DNA from: Bacteroidota bacterium
GTDB taxonomy: Bacteria; Bacteroidota; Bacteroidia; Chitinophagales; Chitinophagaceae
Assembly (NCBI GenBank): GCA_018267515.1
Contig: JAFDYJ010000009.1
Location: 51,347 to 115,346 of the forward strand
Reading direction: 5' to 3'
DNA length: 64,000 nucleotides
The notes under the pieces are model-generated. The model was not told the origin of the DNA. It worked only from the letters and a program-made list of their open reading frames with translations, and ran no database searches. A program made the position numbers and the translations under genes. Shown piece after piece: positions 52,228 through 62,784 of the stretch (positions are counted from its first letter, which is position 1; each line of letters starts with the position of its first letter).

Positions 52228-53370
52228 TCATAAGAAAAATAAGTGAGCAATGTAATAGAATCCCATTGCCAGTAGTGCGCTGATCGGGATAGTGAGGATC
52301 CAGGCCCAGAGAAGATTGAATGTAAGTCCCCATCTGACTGCAGATAAACGACGGGTAGCACCTACCCCAATGATAGAGCCGGTGATGGTATGAGTAGTGC
52401 TTACGGGTGCACCCAGGTTTGCCGCTGTAAAAAGAGTGATTGCGCCTGCAGTTTCAGCACATACACCTTCCAATGGAGTTACTTTTGTGATCTTTGACCC
52501 CATTGTTTTTACAATTTTCCATCCGCCTCCCAATGTTCCGAGAGCTATTGCTGTATAACATGAAATCGGAACCCAATCCGGCATATCTTGTATATGAGGA
52601 ATTCCATACCCACCCTGACTATGATTGAATACCAGCGCAGCAGCAATTAGTCCCATTACTTTTTGAGCATCAGAACCTCCATGCCCGATACTTAGCGCTG
52701 CAGATGAAACCAATTGTAATCGTTTAAATGTCATTCCCATCCTGTGTGCCGTTTCGCCTTTAATATAATTGTAAATAAACGAGGCGCAAAAAACAGCTCC
52801 CAACGTTATCAGTGCGTATTTTTCAAAAGGGTTTTTAAACTTTATAAAGAGCACACATGAAGAAATAGTGGCAATAATAATTGAAGTCTTAAGCCAGAAG
52901 TTCTTTTGAATGGTAACAATGGTAATGAACATAGACATGATCATTCCTAACAACGGAGCCACTACAATAAATATGAGTGTTTTGTAAATGCTGGTGGGAT
53001 CAATACTGGCAAACCCTGCATGGGCAATGCCGGCACCTGCAAAGCCACCGATCAGTGTATGCGAGGAAGACGAAGGAATACCGGCCCACCAGGTCAGCAG
53101 GTTCCAGCAAATGGCCGCTAATACACCACAGAATATCACACCCAGTGTTATAGATTCGGCATGAACGGTTTTGGCAACTGTATTGGCAACGTCATGTTCC
53201 TTGAAAATAAAAAAGGCAATGAAATTAAACATGGCAGCCCAGACAACAGCCTGGAAAGGAGTTAAAACTTTTGTAGAAACAATAGTTGCTATCGAATTGG
53301 CAGCGTCATGAAATCCGTTGATAAAATCAAATAACAAAGCCATGGCAATGATAATGATCAAAAAAGTCAT
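52228..53370 (-). CDS. pit: Inorganic phosphate transporter, PiT family
   Basis: 380 residues with about ten membrane segments in two inverted repeats. Signatures are FDFINGFHDAANSIATIVST near the N-terminus and the matching C-terminal repeat GAPVSTTHTITGSIIGVGA. It moves metal phosphate with protons or sodium. It lies 61 bp downstream of the DUF47 gene, the usual partner pair in bacteria. A PhoR/PhoB-like pair precedes them, so phosphate-dependent regulation is likely. Confidence 0.93.
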   Translation of the reverse strand: MTFLIIIIAMALLFDFINGFHDAANSIATIVSTKVLTPFQAVVWAAMFNFIAFFIFKEHDVANTVAKTVHAESITLGVIFCGVLAAICWNLLTWWAGIPSSSSHTLIGGFAGAGIAHAGFASIDPTSIYKTLIFIVVAPLLGMIMSMFITIVTIQKNFWLKTSIIIATISSCVLFIKFKNPFEKYALITLGAVFCASFIYNYIKGETAHRMGMTFKRLQLVSSAALSIGHGGSDAQKVMGLIAAALVFNHSQGGYGIPHIQDMPDWVPISCYTAIALGTLGGGWKIVKTMGSKITKVTPLEGVCAETAGAITLFTAANLGAPVSTTHTITGSIIGVGATRRLSAVRWGLTFNLLWAWILTIPISALLAMGFYYIAHLFFL

Positions 53371-53431
53371 AAGCGGATGATTTGCTGTTTCGGTTGGTTA
53401 TAAAAAATTTTGGAAATAGGTTTGCTGATCA

Positions 53432-54079
53432 TTATGCATATTTGATAATGATGGATTCGATTACATTTCCTGCATCTTCACATTTATCTGTCACAATCTC
53501 CATCACCTGGTAAATTTCTCTTTTCTTGATCACTTCTTTAGCATCCGGTTCAGTTGCAAATAAGCGTTCAATACTCATATCAAAAATGTCATCTGCCTGG
53601 TTTTCGGCACTGTTAATCTTAACCAGGGCTTCGGTAATCTGTCGCATTTTCTTCATATTGCGAAGCTCCTTTACTGCAATGCATACCTGGGTTGCGCTGT
53701 GCTCAATTAATTCAGACATTTTTTGCATTCCCATATCGTTGGGGTTCACCCGGTAGAAATTGATTTTTTTGGCAGCGGAATAAATATAATCTGCAATGTC
53801 ATCTAATGAAGAAGCGAGGTAATGAATGTCTTCCCGGTCAAAAGGAGTTATAAAATTGCGGCCTAATTCTGTAAAAATGCTATGTGTCAGCTCATCGTTA
53901 GCATGTTCCAGGTCTTCAATGGAACTGATGATTAAAGCTCTTTTATCATAGTCGGGTTCGGCTACTACATCTTTCAATAATGATCCCATTTTGGATACAT
54001 TGTCGGCCACTTTTTCGAATAGCTCAAAAAATATTTTGTTTTTAGGAACAAAAATATTGAGTAGAGAGTTCAATGACAT
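53432..54079 (-). CDS. DUF47 (PhoU-like) phosphate transport accessory protein
   Basis: About 215 residues from the ATG at 54079 (MSLNSLLNIFVPKNKIFFEL); a GTG at 54106 is the alternative. The protein is all helical with repeated PhoU-like acidic motifs (EDLEHANDELTHSIF; YLASSLDDIADYIYSA; NSAENQADDIFDMSIERLF) that bind metal ions. DUF47 proteins act with PiT transporters, possibly as regulators. It immediately precedes the pit gene, supporting this role. Confidence 0.9.
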   Translation of the reverse strand: MSLNSLLNIFVPKNKIFFELFEKVADNVSKMGSLLKDVVAEPDYDKRALIISSIEDLEHANDELTHSIFTELGRNFITPFDREDIHYLASSLDDIADYIYSAAKKINFYRVNPNDMGMQKMSELIEHSATQVCIAVKELRNMKKMRQITEALVKINSAENQADDIFDMSIERLFATEPDAKEVIKKREIYQVMEIVTDKCEDAGNVIESIIIKYA

Positions 54080-54389
54080 ATAGCTGGTTTTAGTTCCGGA
54101 ATACACCGGTATTGCTTGCGAAATTAGAGGCTTCAGTTCTGAGGTAATAATGAATTCCCGGAATTAATAATTTCTTAATACTGCCGGGTATTTACTGATG
54201 GAAAGGCTTTTCTTACCAGGCTGATAAAAGGTAAATCATTTTGATTATTCCCTGTTATAGTTCAATGAAATGAAAGGATTGGATTGTAGAAAGTAATAAC
54301 AAAAAAGGTTATTATGTTTTATAACCGGTATCCTGTTATTCCTGAGCTTTACCGGAAAGCCGGTTTGCTGATTCCCGGTTCCCGGCTAA

Positions 54390-55439
54390 TCACTCCCTCT
54401 TTCCTTCCAGTGTAAAACCAATTGTAGTCCCAACTCCTTCCGTGCTTCGTACATGAATACTTTGTCCATGTGCTTCTATAATGTGCTTGCAAATAGCCAA
54501 TCCCAATCCGCTTCCTGCCACATCAATTCTTCTCCCTTCATCCGTACGATAAAATCTCTCGAATATTCTTTGCAGATTTTTTTCATGAATACCAATTCCG
54601 TCATCACTTATTTCAATAAGAATATGGGCTCCGTCTGTTTGATACAGGCTGGCTACAATGTTTCCATTTTGTCTTCCGTATTTTGCCGAATTTTCAACAA
54701 GATTTCTAACAACCTGCCGGATTTTTTCTTTATCTGCAAAGACAGTTAGCGGGGATTCACATCCCTTTTTGAAGCTGCTTTTAATATGCCTTGGCTCTGT
54801 TCGGATTGAAAGCGATTCGAATACTTCTTTTATCAGGTCCTGGATAATAAAATTTTCTTTGAGCAGCATTATGTCCCCTCTTTCCAGGCTTGAAATTTCG
54901 TCCAGGTCATTGATCAGGTTTGTAAGTCTTTCAATATTCTTAGCTGCTTTTTCCAGGAATTTTTTATTTACCTCCGGATTCTCCAACGCACCATGCAGTA
55001 ATGTATCTACATAACCCTGAATGGCAAAGACAGGAGTTTTGAATTCATGAGAGAGATTTTGCAAAAACTCTTTCCGGAATTGTTCATTTTGCCGTAGTGA
55101 TTCTATTTCCTGCCTGTGTTCCTGGGCCCAAACTTCCACATCTGCCTGAACTTCGTCAATACTCCGTTTAGGGAGCAGGTATTTATAATAAATTTCTTCT
55201 TTTTTAGTTGCTTTGGTTTGGTAAATAAATTTATAAATCAGTTTTATTTTTCTGAATACGAATCGTTCTATTACAAAAGAAAACAGGAAGCCGCCAACAA
55301 GAAAGACAATTGCAAATACGACAACAGTTTCTATCCAGTTGTTATTATAAATAAAAATTAAAAGCCCGGCAACGATAGCTATCACCAGGGCGGTGTAAAA
55401 AGAAATAGAACGGGGTGAAATGTTTTTTGTGGAAAACAT
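54390..55439 (-). CDS. PhoR-like sensor histidine kinase
   Basis: 349 residues. Two membrane segments (about 13-30 and 35-58) with almost no extracytoplasmic loop precede a HisKA domain with phospho-acceptor His in LSHEFKTPVFA (near 134). The HATPase domain has N-box QVVRNLVENSAKYG, G1 DDGIGIHEKN and G2 GSGLGLAICKHII. It phosphorylates the response regulator encoded just upstream (57-bp gap). Neighbouring DUF47 and pit suggest phosphate sensing, but the missing sensor domain means the stimulus is indirect or membrane-linked. Confidence 0.9.
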   Translation of the reverse strand: MFSTKNISPRSISFYTALVIAIVAGLLIFIYNNNWIETVVVFAIVFLVGGFLFSFVIERFVFRKIKLIYKFIYQTKATKKEEIYYKYLLPKRSIDEVQADVEVWAQEHRQEIESLRQNEQFRKEFLQNLSHEFKTPVFAIQGYVDTLLHGALENPEVNKKFLEKAAKNIERLTNLINDLDEISSLERGDIMLLKENFIIQDLIKEVFESLSIRTEPRHIKSSFKKGCESPLTVFADKEKIRQVVRNLVENSAKYGRQNGNIVASLYQTDGAHILIEISDDGIGIHEKNLQRIFERFYRTDEGRRIDVAGSGLGLAICKHIIEAHGQSIHVRSTEGVGTTIGFTLEGKRE

Positions 55440-55495
55440 ATTGCGAAGTTACAGGGGAAGGTCAGAAGATATAAAAAAGAGGTATTGATCAAAAC

Positions 55496-56206
55496 TCAAA
55501 CTACTGAATCGGGTATTTTACCGGGGTATGGTAATTCAAATTTATAGCCTACTCCCTTGACCGTCGTGATACAATCAATTCCCAGCTTTTGACGAATTTT
55601 CCGGATATGTACATCAATTGTCCGGTCCCCGACAATAACTTCATTGCCCCAGACCTGGTTCATTATTTCATTTCTCAGAAAAACCCGCCCGGGCTTTAAT
55701 GCCAGCAGGTATAAAAGTTCAAATTCTTTTTTTGCCAGCGTAATATCTTCATCCTTAACCTGTACTACAAATCTTTCCGGGTCAATTTTTAGATGGTCTA
55801 TCTGCAGGCTTTTTATTTCCGGCTTTTTTAATCTCCTGAACAATGCATTTACTTTACTTAAAAATATCCTCGGACTTATTGGTTTATTTACATAATCGTC
55901 GGCTCCTGATTCCAGTCCTTTTACTTGTGTACTTTCATCTTTTATAGCTGTCAGGAAAATGATTAAGGTATCTTTAAATTCACCCTGGCTGCGTAATAGC
56001 CGGCATACTTCCACGCCGGTCTTTTTCGGCATCATAATGTCAAGCACCACCAGGTCGGGCCGATTGCGGCGTGATTTTTCAAGTGCTTCGTCACCGTCTT
56101 TTGCTGTAATCACATCATAGCCTTCATTGACAAGATTGTACTTCAGTATCTCCAGTATATCCGGCTCATCATCGGCAATTAAGACTTTACCTGTCCTGGC
56201 TTCCAT
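55496..56206 (-). CDS. OmpR/PhoB-family response regulator
   Basis: 236 residues. The receiver domain (1-125) has the acid pocket D12/D13, phospho-acceptor D56 in VVLDIMMPKKTG, and the conserved switch Lys in VNKPISPR. A winged-helix DNA-binding domain follows (about 135-230; VWGNEVIVGDRTIDVHIRKI, with GVGYKFE at the end). It is the transcription factor of the two-component pair with the kinase downstream and probably controls phosphate genes. It diverges from the large exported protein gene. Confidence 0.92.
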   Translation of the reverse strand: MEARTGKVLIADDEPDILEILKYNLVNEGYDVITAKDGDEALEKSRRNRPDLVVLDIMMPKKTGVEVCRLLRSQGEFKDTLIIFLTAIKDESTQVKGLESGADDYVNKPISPRIFLSKVNALFRRLKKPEIKSLQIDHLKIDPERFVVQVKDEDITLAKKEFELLYLLALKPGRVFLRNEIMNQVWGNEVIVGDRTIDVHIRKIRQKLGIDCITTVKGVGYKFELPYPGKIPDSVV

Positions 56207-56402
56207 GTTAAGGAAAGTTTGGGCAAACCTAAATGGAAATAATTTGAATGAGAAATTTGTGTTTTATTTCTCATAGAGACTTAATGAAAAATTAATATGG
56301 TCTGAATTGTCATTAAGTTGGCGGATTATTAAAAAAGGCCCTGATTATTGCATTGCAGGCAACATAACTGCTCCCGGAATCGTCCATTTCAGCCGGGGAT
56401 AT

Positions 56403-56410
56403 TAAATTTG
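56403..56410 (+). promoter_or_regulatory. Putative -7 promoter element before the 739-residue exported protein gene
   Basis: TAAATTTG matches TAnnTTTG, 14 bp before the ATG at 56424. A -33 TTTG is not clear. A very short 5' leader would result. Confidence 0.4.
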
Positions 56411-56423
56411 CGTTTCGATCCTT

Positions 56424-58643
56424 ATGATAGCAATAGCCAGATACCTTTCCCTTTTTATCAGCTTTACGCTGTTTTCTTACGTCAGCTCAGCTCAAATTGA
56501 TACGACGGTTTTAAAAAATTTTGTGCCCGTATTACGTCACCAGCTTTTTCATGATGAGGTAAAAAAAGAACAAAAAAGTATTTTGAATTATGATGGCAAG
56601 AATGATAATCAATTCGATATTACTTCAAACGATGAAATCAATTACCTGCTAACGTATGCAGTAAAATGGAAAGTGGCTTCTGTTCTTTATAATATTGAAA
56701 AGGATAGTACCCTGGCAGATCAGAAAAAGGTATTTTACATTCGCCGTACTGCTACCTTATTGGCAAATCTTCAAAAAAACTGGAAGGCTAAAAAAGCGGA
56801 TCCAATGAATCTGCCTGCAGTTCTCCAGGCTTATGAGGATTGTATTAACCTGGATGAGAAAGGGGAAAACGTTGAAGGTTATTTCGAAAACCTGTCTTAT
56901 GAGATTGGGAATTCTGTTTTCCAGTCAGCTGCTTTTGAAAATAATCCCGGCTATAAAAGCGTAAAAAATTTACTGATAAAAAAATATTGTCATCTTCATC
57001 CGGAGCAGGTTTTCCGGGTATTAACCGAAAATCCGGATGTTCCTTTTGCAGACAGTTTGGTAAAGACTGTTGCCAAAAAATACCCCGAGGCTTTATATAA
57101 TTATGCACAGGCAGGAAATAAACTTGGAGCTATCATACGGAATATTAAAGATGACCCTTTTGTTATGACAGTGGCCAGGATGGCGGTTAATAAAAGCGGG
57201 CGACTCTATTATCCGTTTCTTGAAAATCTCATCTCCGGTAAGATCACTTTCCAGTCTATTGATTCAGTTCGTGATGATTCTGTTGCTTATTACCGTTTAT
57301 TGGTGAAAACAAGAATGGACTATGTAAGCCGTGCTCTCAACAAAGACACAGCCTACGGATTCCGTGAATTAGGAAAAATGCTGGAAACAAAAGCCATTGA
57401 TGTTTTTATTAATACCATCAATGGACTTCATGAAGTGGACAATCCCAATATTCGTTTCAATATTATTCAGGCATTGACGCCGGAAGAATTATATTACCTG
57501 GCTGTATACTCAGATGGCATCATCTATACCTCCAGTTTTGTAAATGGTGTATACCCGCTTATGATGAAGAAAATCCGGAACCGGGGCGATTCGCTATTGC
57601 TAAATGTAAAATTTGACCGGTACAGGAAGTTTATTAAAATGGCAGCGGGCTATAATACACTGGGCAATTTCCTCAGCAGCTTTCCCAGACATGATGATGC
57701 TACCATATTGATGAAAGCTTTTGTCAGCGGACTGGAGAAAACAAATAGCCTTGAAGACGGAGTGGATGTAGCCGATTCATATGCCAGCATCTCAGAAACA
57801 ATGATGCCGGTGGCTCAGGAAATGCTGAATAACGTTAAAGACAATTATGAAAGAAATAAGGCGGCAGGTAATAAACGGGGTACTGTGATGTATGAATTGT
57901 TATATAAATTGTTTTTATCGGCTGATACGACCCAAAAAATTGATCTTTCTAAAGAATTTGGAATTCCACCTATTTATTCCGTTCCTTACAAATTGCTGGC
58001 AAACGACAGTGGAAGAGTCGTGATGGAAGTATTTTTTTATGGAGATAAGGATGGGCAGAATATATTTGAAGGGTTTAAGAGAATGTTTAGCCCGGCAATC
58101 TGGAAAATAGATAACAGCAATCCTGAATGGATTACTATTAATTCCATAAAGGGAAAACCGGTTTCTATTTATGCCAACAAACCTTTACCGGAAGAAAACA
58201 GTGAAGATGAAAAAGCTCAGAAAGATCTAACTGAATATTTAGAAAAGAATAAATTAAATCCAACAGTAACCATTCACCGGGGACATAGCTATTATGCCGA
58301 GTCAACAATCGGACAAATGTTTCCCTCTTCAAAAATTGTTTTTCTGGGTTCCTGCGGTGGTTATCATCTGATAGATGATGTATTGAAAAAAGCCCCTGAT
58401 GCTCATATAATAGCATCCAAGCAGATCGGGAAGACGGCTATCAATCGTCCGTTTTTTGAACAGCTGATGGAAACGGTTCGAAGCGGAAAAGATGTAGAGT
58501 GGATTCCCTTTTGGCTTTCATTGGAGAAAAAAGTAAAAGTGGAAGGCTTCGAAGATTATATTCCTCCTTATAAAAATTTAGGTGCCTTATTCATTAAAGC
58601 CTATAAAATTGCTATGGGAGGAACGGAAGATGATGGGGATTGA
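56424..58643 (+). CDS. Exported protein with possible caspase-fold (clan CD-like) C-terminal domain
   Basis: 739 residues. A signal peptide (to about SSAQID, residue 24) leads into about 500 helical residues without a recognised domain. The C-terminal ~200 residues alternate strands and helices. VTIHRGHSYY (H618, H621) is followed by IVFLGSCGGYH (C644) and AHIIASKQIGKTAINRPFFE. A His-Gly strand followed by a strand ending in Cys-Gly is the pattern of caspase, CHAT and gingipain-type cysteine peptidases. If correct it would be a periplasmic or surface peptidase. This is pattern recognition, not a confirmed family match. Confidence 0.65.
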   Translation: MIAIARYLSLFISFTLFSYVSSAQIDTTVLKNFVPVLRHQLFHDEVKKEQKSILNYDGKNDNQFDITSNDEINYLLTYAVKWKVASVLYNIEKDSTLADQKKVFYIRRTATLLANLQKNWKAKKADPMNLPAVLQAYEDCINLDEKGENVEGYFENLSYEIGNSVFQSAAFENNPGYKSVKNLLIKKYCHLHPEQVFRVLTENPDVPFADSLVKTVAKKYPEALYNYAQAGNKLGAIIRNIKDDPFVMTVARMAVNKSGRLYYPFLENLISGKITFQSIDSVRDDSVAYYRLLVKTRMDYVSRALNKDTAYGFRELGKMLETKAIDVFINTINGLHEVDNPNIRFNIIQALTPEELYYLAVYSDGIIYTSSFVNGVYPLMMKKIRNRGDSLLLNVKFDRYRKFIKMAAGYNTLGNFLSSFPRHDDATILMKAFVSGLEKTNSLEDGVDVADSYASISETMMPVAQEMLNNVKDNYERNKAAGNKRGTVMYELLYKLFLSADTTQKIDLSKEFGIPPIYSVPYKLLANDSGRVVMEVFFYGDKDGQNIFEGFKRMFSPAIWKIDNSNPEWITINSIKGKPVSIYANKPLPEENSEDEKAQKDLTEYLEKNKLNPTVTIHRGHSYYAESTIGQMFPSSKIVFLGSCGGYHLIDDVLKKAPDAHIIASKQIGKTAINRPFFEQLMETVRSGKDVEWIPFWLSLEKKVKVEGFEDYIPPYKNLGALFIKAYKIAMGGTEDDGD

Positions 58644-58676
58644 CAGGAGCTGTTATCAACGCACTTCTCTTTAATT

Positions 58677-60476
58677 TTGTCCTTTGCCAACAAATCAATT
58701 TTGCCCGAACAGAAAAAAAGAATACTGAATTTTGACCTGCTGCGACGGGTATTCCACTTTGCTGCTCCGTATAAGAACAAGTTTTACCTCTCGGTAGCAC
58801 TGGCTATTATTTTGGCAGTTATAACTCCTGTGCGCCCCATGCTGATACAGCTAACGGTGGATCAATATATTTCACATTCGATTCCCAATATGGTAATACT
58901 GATTACTATTATACAAATCGGGTTATTGCTGATTGAAACTGCTTTGCGTTTTATTTTCACATTTATTACAGCCTGGCTGGGACAATCTGTAGTCAGAGAT
59001 CTGAGAATTTCTGTGTATCAGAAAATACTGGGTTTAAATTTATCCCAGTTTGATAAAACACCCATTGGTACTTTAACAACGAGAACAGTCAATGATATTG
59101 AGTCTATTAATGATATTTTTTCAGACGGACTGATTCCTATTATTGCCGACCTGCTTTCTATTGTATGCGTACTGACCTATATGTTTTATCGGGACTGGCA
59201 ATTATCATTGGTGGTATTGATTCCTTTCCCAATCATGATACTGGCAACCTATTATTTTAAGGAAAGTGTCAATAAGTCATTTCATAGGGTCCGTAATGCC
59301 GTAGCGGCTCTGAATGCTTTTGTTCAGGAACACCTGACAGGTATGCAGGTTGTTCAGGCCTTTGCGGCTGAAGAAAGAGAATTTGAGAAGTTTAAAAAGA
59401 TTAACAAGGAACACCGCAATGCCAATGTCAAAGCCATTTTTGCATACTCAATCTTTTTTCCAATCGTTGAAATTGTTCTTGCTTTGTCCATTGGTTTAAT
59501 TGTATGGTGGACAGCAAAAGAAGCATTGCTGCTTCATCAGAGCCAGGAGGGAACAGTGGTAGCTTTCATACTTTGTTTGAACCTGCTTTTCCGGCCACTT
59601 CGTGTTATTGCGGACAAGTTTAATGTTTTGCAAATGGGAATGGTGGCAAGCGAAAGAGTTTTTAAGGTATTAGATAATAAAGATTTTATCCCGGAATCAA
59701 ATGAACAGGCTTTTGCCCCCGAAGAAGGAATAAAAGGTGAGATCCAATTTGAAAAAGTGTGGTTTTCATATGTCGGGGAGAACTATGTATTAAAGGATGT
59801 CAGTTTTAAAGTGAATGCCGGTGAAACAGTTGCTATTGTCGGTCATACGGGTAGTGGTAAAACGACAATCATCAGTTTGATGAACCGGCTTTATCACATA
59901 CAGAAAGGCGCTATCAGAATGGATAATGTAAATATCGAAGATTACAGGTTAGATATACTGAGAAGAAATATTGGTGTGGTGTTACAGGATGTATTCCTGT
60001 TTTCCGGAACGGTGATGGATAATATCACGTTGAGAAATCCGGATATTCCGAAAGAAAAAGTTATGGAAGCTGCCCGGCTGATTGGTATGCATGATTTTAT
60101 TATGAAATTGCCCGGTGGATATGATTTTAATGTTATGGAAAGAGGTGCCACACTATCTTTAGGACAACGGCAACTTTTATCTTTTATCCGGGCATTATTA
60201 TACGATCCTTCTATTTTAATTCTGGATGAAGCCACTTCCTCTGTGGATACAGAAAGTGAAATGATGATTCAACAGGCTATAGATACTTTGATCAAGGGAA
60301 GGACTTCCATAATTATAGCACACCGGCTCTCCACAATACGCAAGGCAAATAAGATTATCGTATTGGATAAAGGTGAAATAAAAGAAATGGGCACTCATGA
60401 AGAGCTATTGGAAAAACAGGGCTTTTATTACAAACTTTACCGGCTTCAGTTTGACCAGAAGCATAAGGTGGCATGA
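58677..60476 (+). CDS. MsbA-like ABC exporter (membrane plus ATPase half transporter)
   Basis: 599 residues with TTG at 58677; a later TTG at 58701 may be the true start because TAATTTTG at 58672-58679 looks like a promoter -7 box. The ABC membrane domain (about 30-325, six helices) is followed by an ATPase with Walker A GHTGSGKTT, signature LSLGQRQL and Walker B ILILDEATS. It works as a homodimer or heterodimer exporting lipid, lipid-linked or drug molecules. No C39 domain is present, so it is distinct from the peptide exporter. It is followed by the small gene/nucleotidyltransferase pair. Confidence 0.9.
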   Translation: MSFANKSILPEQKKRILNFDLLRRVFHFAAPYKNKFYLSVALAIILAVITPVRPMLIQLTVDQYISHSIPNMVILITIIQIGLLLIETALRFIFTFITAWLGQSVVRDLRISVYQKILGLNLSQFDKTPIGTLTTRTVNDIESINDIFSDGLIPIIADLLSIVCVLTYMFYRDWQLSLVVLIPFPIMILATYYFKESVNKSFHRVRNAVAALNAFVQEHLTGMQVVQAFAAEEREFEKFKKINKEHRNANVKAIFAYSIFFPIVEIVLALSIGLIVWWTAKEALLLHQSQEGTVVAFILCLNLLFRPLRVIADKFNVLQMGMVASERVFKVLDNKDFIPESNEQAFAPEEGIKGEIQFEKVWFSYVGENYVLKDVSFKVNAGETVAIVGHTGSGKTTIISLMNRLYHIQKGAIRMDNVNIEDYRLDILRRNIGVVLQDVFLFSGTVMDNITLRNPDIPKEKVMEAARLIGMHDFIMKLPGGYDFNVMERGATLSLGQRQLLSFIRALLYDPSILILDEATSSVDTESEMMIQQAIDTLIKGRTSIIIAHRLSTIRKANKIIVLDKGEIKEMGTHEELLEKQGFYYKLYRLQFDQKHKVA

Positions 60477-60499
60477 ATCTAATTTCTTAACTTGCAGTA

Positions 60500-60703
60500 A
60501 TGGACAACAAAAATACCTCAGAAGAAAATTCCTTCCTGGCTGAGCATTTTGTTCCCTACGCCAAACAAAATGAAGTTGAAGAAAAAAGGTTGATTCAAAA
60601 CATGATGTTATCCGATATGGATAAATTCAAAAAGTTTTGCCGGATGATGCGTATTGGAAAAATGCTTGCCTCGGCAAAAGTTTCACATTATAAGCCCGAT
60701 TAA
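60500..60703 (+). CDS. Small protein paired with a nucleotidyltransferase gene
   Basis: 67 residues, highly charged and probably helical, with central MLSDMDKFKKFCRMMRIGKM. No known domain is recognised. It ends 9 bp before the nucleotidyltransferase gene and starts 23 bp after the ABC exporter. Short partner genes often accompany nucleotidyltransferases of toxin-antitoxin-like modules, so a partner role is possible but not shown. Confidence 0.65.
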   Translation: MDNKNTSEENSFLAEHFVPYAKQNEVEEKRLIQNMMLSDMDKFKKFCRMMRIGKMLASAKVSHYKPD

Positions 60704-60712
60704 ATTTTTGCA

Positions 60713-61216
60713 ATGGATATACTGGATGACGAATTGCTTCAATTCTGGCGAATCCTCAACCGAAATAAAGTCCTGTATATTATGGTAGGTGGTTTTGCTG
60801 TTAATATGCATGGTTATATTCGGGCTACGGAGGATGCTGATATGTGGTTAAAGGACGACAAAGAAAACAGGAAAAGATTAAGAAAGGCATTTAAAGAGTT
60901 GAATTACGGTGATTATTTGTTGTTGGAAACAACTCAGTTTGTTGCAGGTTGGACACAATTTTATATAGCGGGGGGGATAGTTTTGGATATAATGACAACA
61001 ATGAAGGGTCTTGAAAACTTTACATTTGACGAGTGTTACAAAATGGCATCGTTTGCACAATTGATGGACGTCAAAGTGCCTTTTCTTCACATAAGTCATC
61101 TTATATCCAACAAAAGAGCTGTTAACCGTCCGCAGGATCAAAATGACATATTAGGGCTGGAAAAAATAGTAGAGCTTAAGAAAGATTTGGATAAAAAAGA
61201 TTCAAAAAAAGATTGA
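60713..61216 (+). CDS. Nucleotidyltransferase (AbiEii/DUF6036-like)
   Basis: 167 residues. The nucleotidyltransferase core motif is GGFAVNMHGYIRATEDADMW, where GG and the TxDxD-type acids (ATEDAD) hold nucleotide and metal. A further Asp in IVLDIMTTM fits the third catalytic acid. The C-terminal tail is lysine-rich. The family includes AbiEii-type toxins of abortive infection and unrelated enzymes. The paired small gene upstream makes a two-gene module. The target is unknown. Confidence 0.75.
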   Translation: MDILDDELLQFWRILNRNKVLYIMVGGFAVNMHGYIRATEDADMWLKDDKENRKRLRKAFKELNYGDYLLLETTQFVAGWTQFYIAGGIVLDIMTTMKGLENFTFDECYKMASFAQLMDVKVPFLHISHLISNKRAVNRPQDQNDILGLEKIVELKKDLDKKDSKKD

Positions 61217-61233
61217 GCTTTCTATTCGGTCAA

Positions 61234-61267
61234 ATTGCGGTTTTTTACCCCCGCCCCCTTATCTTTG
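61234..61267 (+). promoter_or_regulatory. Putative promoter of the ATP synthase operon
   Basis: TATCTTTG (61260-61267) fits the Bacteroidota -7 consensus TAnnTTTG, with ATTG (61234-61237) 22 bp upstream as a weak -33 box. It ends 20 bp before the atpB start. Confidence 0.55.
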
Positions 61268-61287
61268 CGGCAAATTTTTAAAAGGAT

Positions 61288-62702
<1,415 letters not shown>

Positions 62703-62721
62703 TCCTTGCAAAAATGAAATG

Positions 62722-62756
62722 TACTGCATCCGAAGCACAGGGCGGAGGATGCAGTA
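62722..62756 (+). terminator. Perfect hairpin between atpE and atpF
   Basis: TACTGCATCC (62722-62731) and GGATGCAGTA (62747-62756) form a perfect 10-bp stem with a 15-nt loop. No T-run follows and the operon continues, so a partial terminator or message-stabilising element is more likely than full termination. Confidence 0.6.
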
Positions 62757-62784
62757 TTTATCAAAAAAGAATAACATCATTTAT

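Noticed and set aside
54346..54370. Hairpin ACCGG-AAAG-CCGGT downstream of the histidine kinase gene as a terminator
   Set aside because: The stem is only 5 bp and no T-run follows on either strand.
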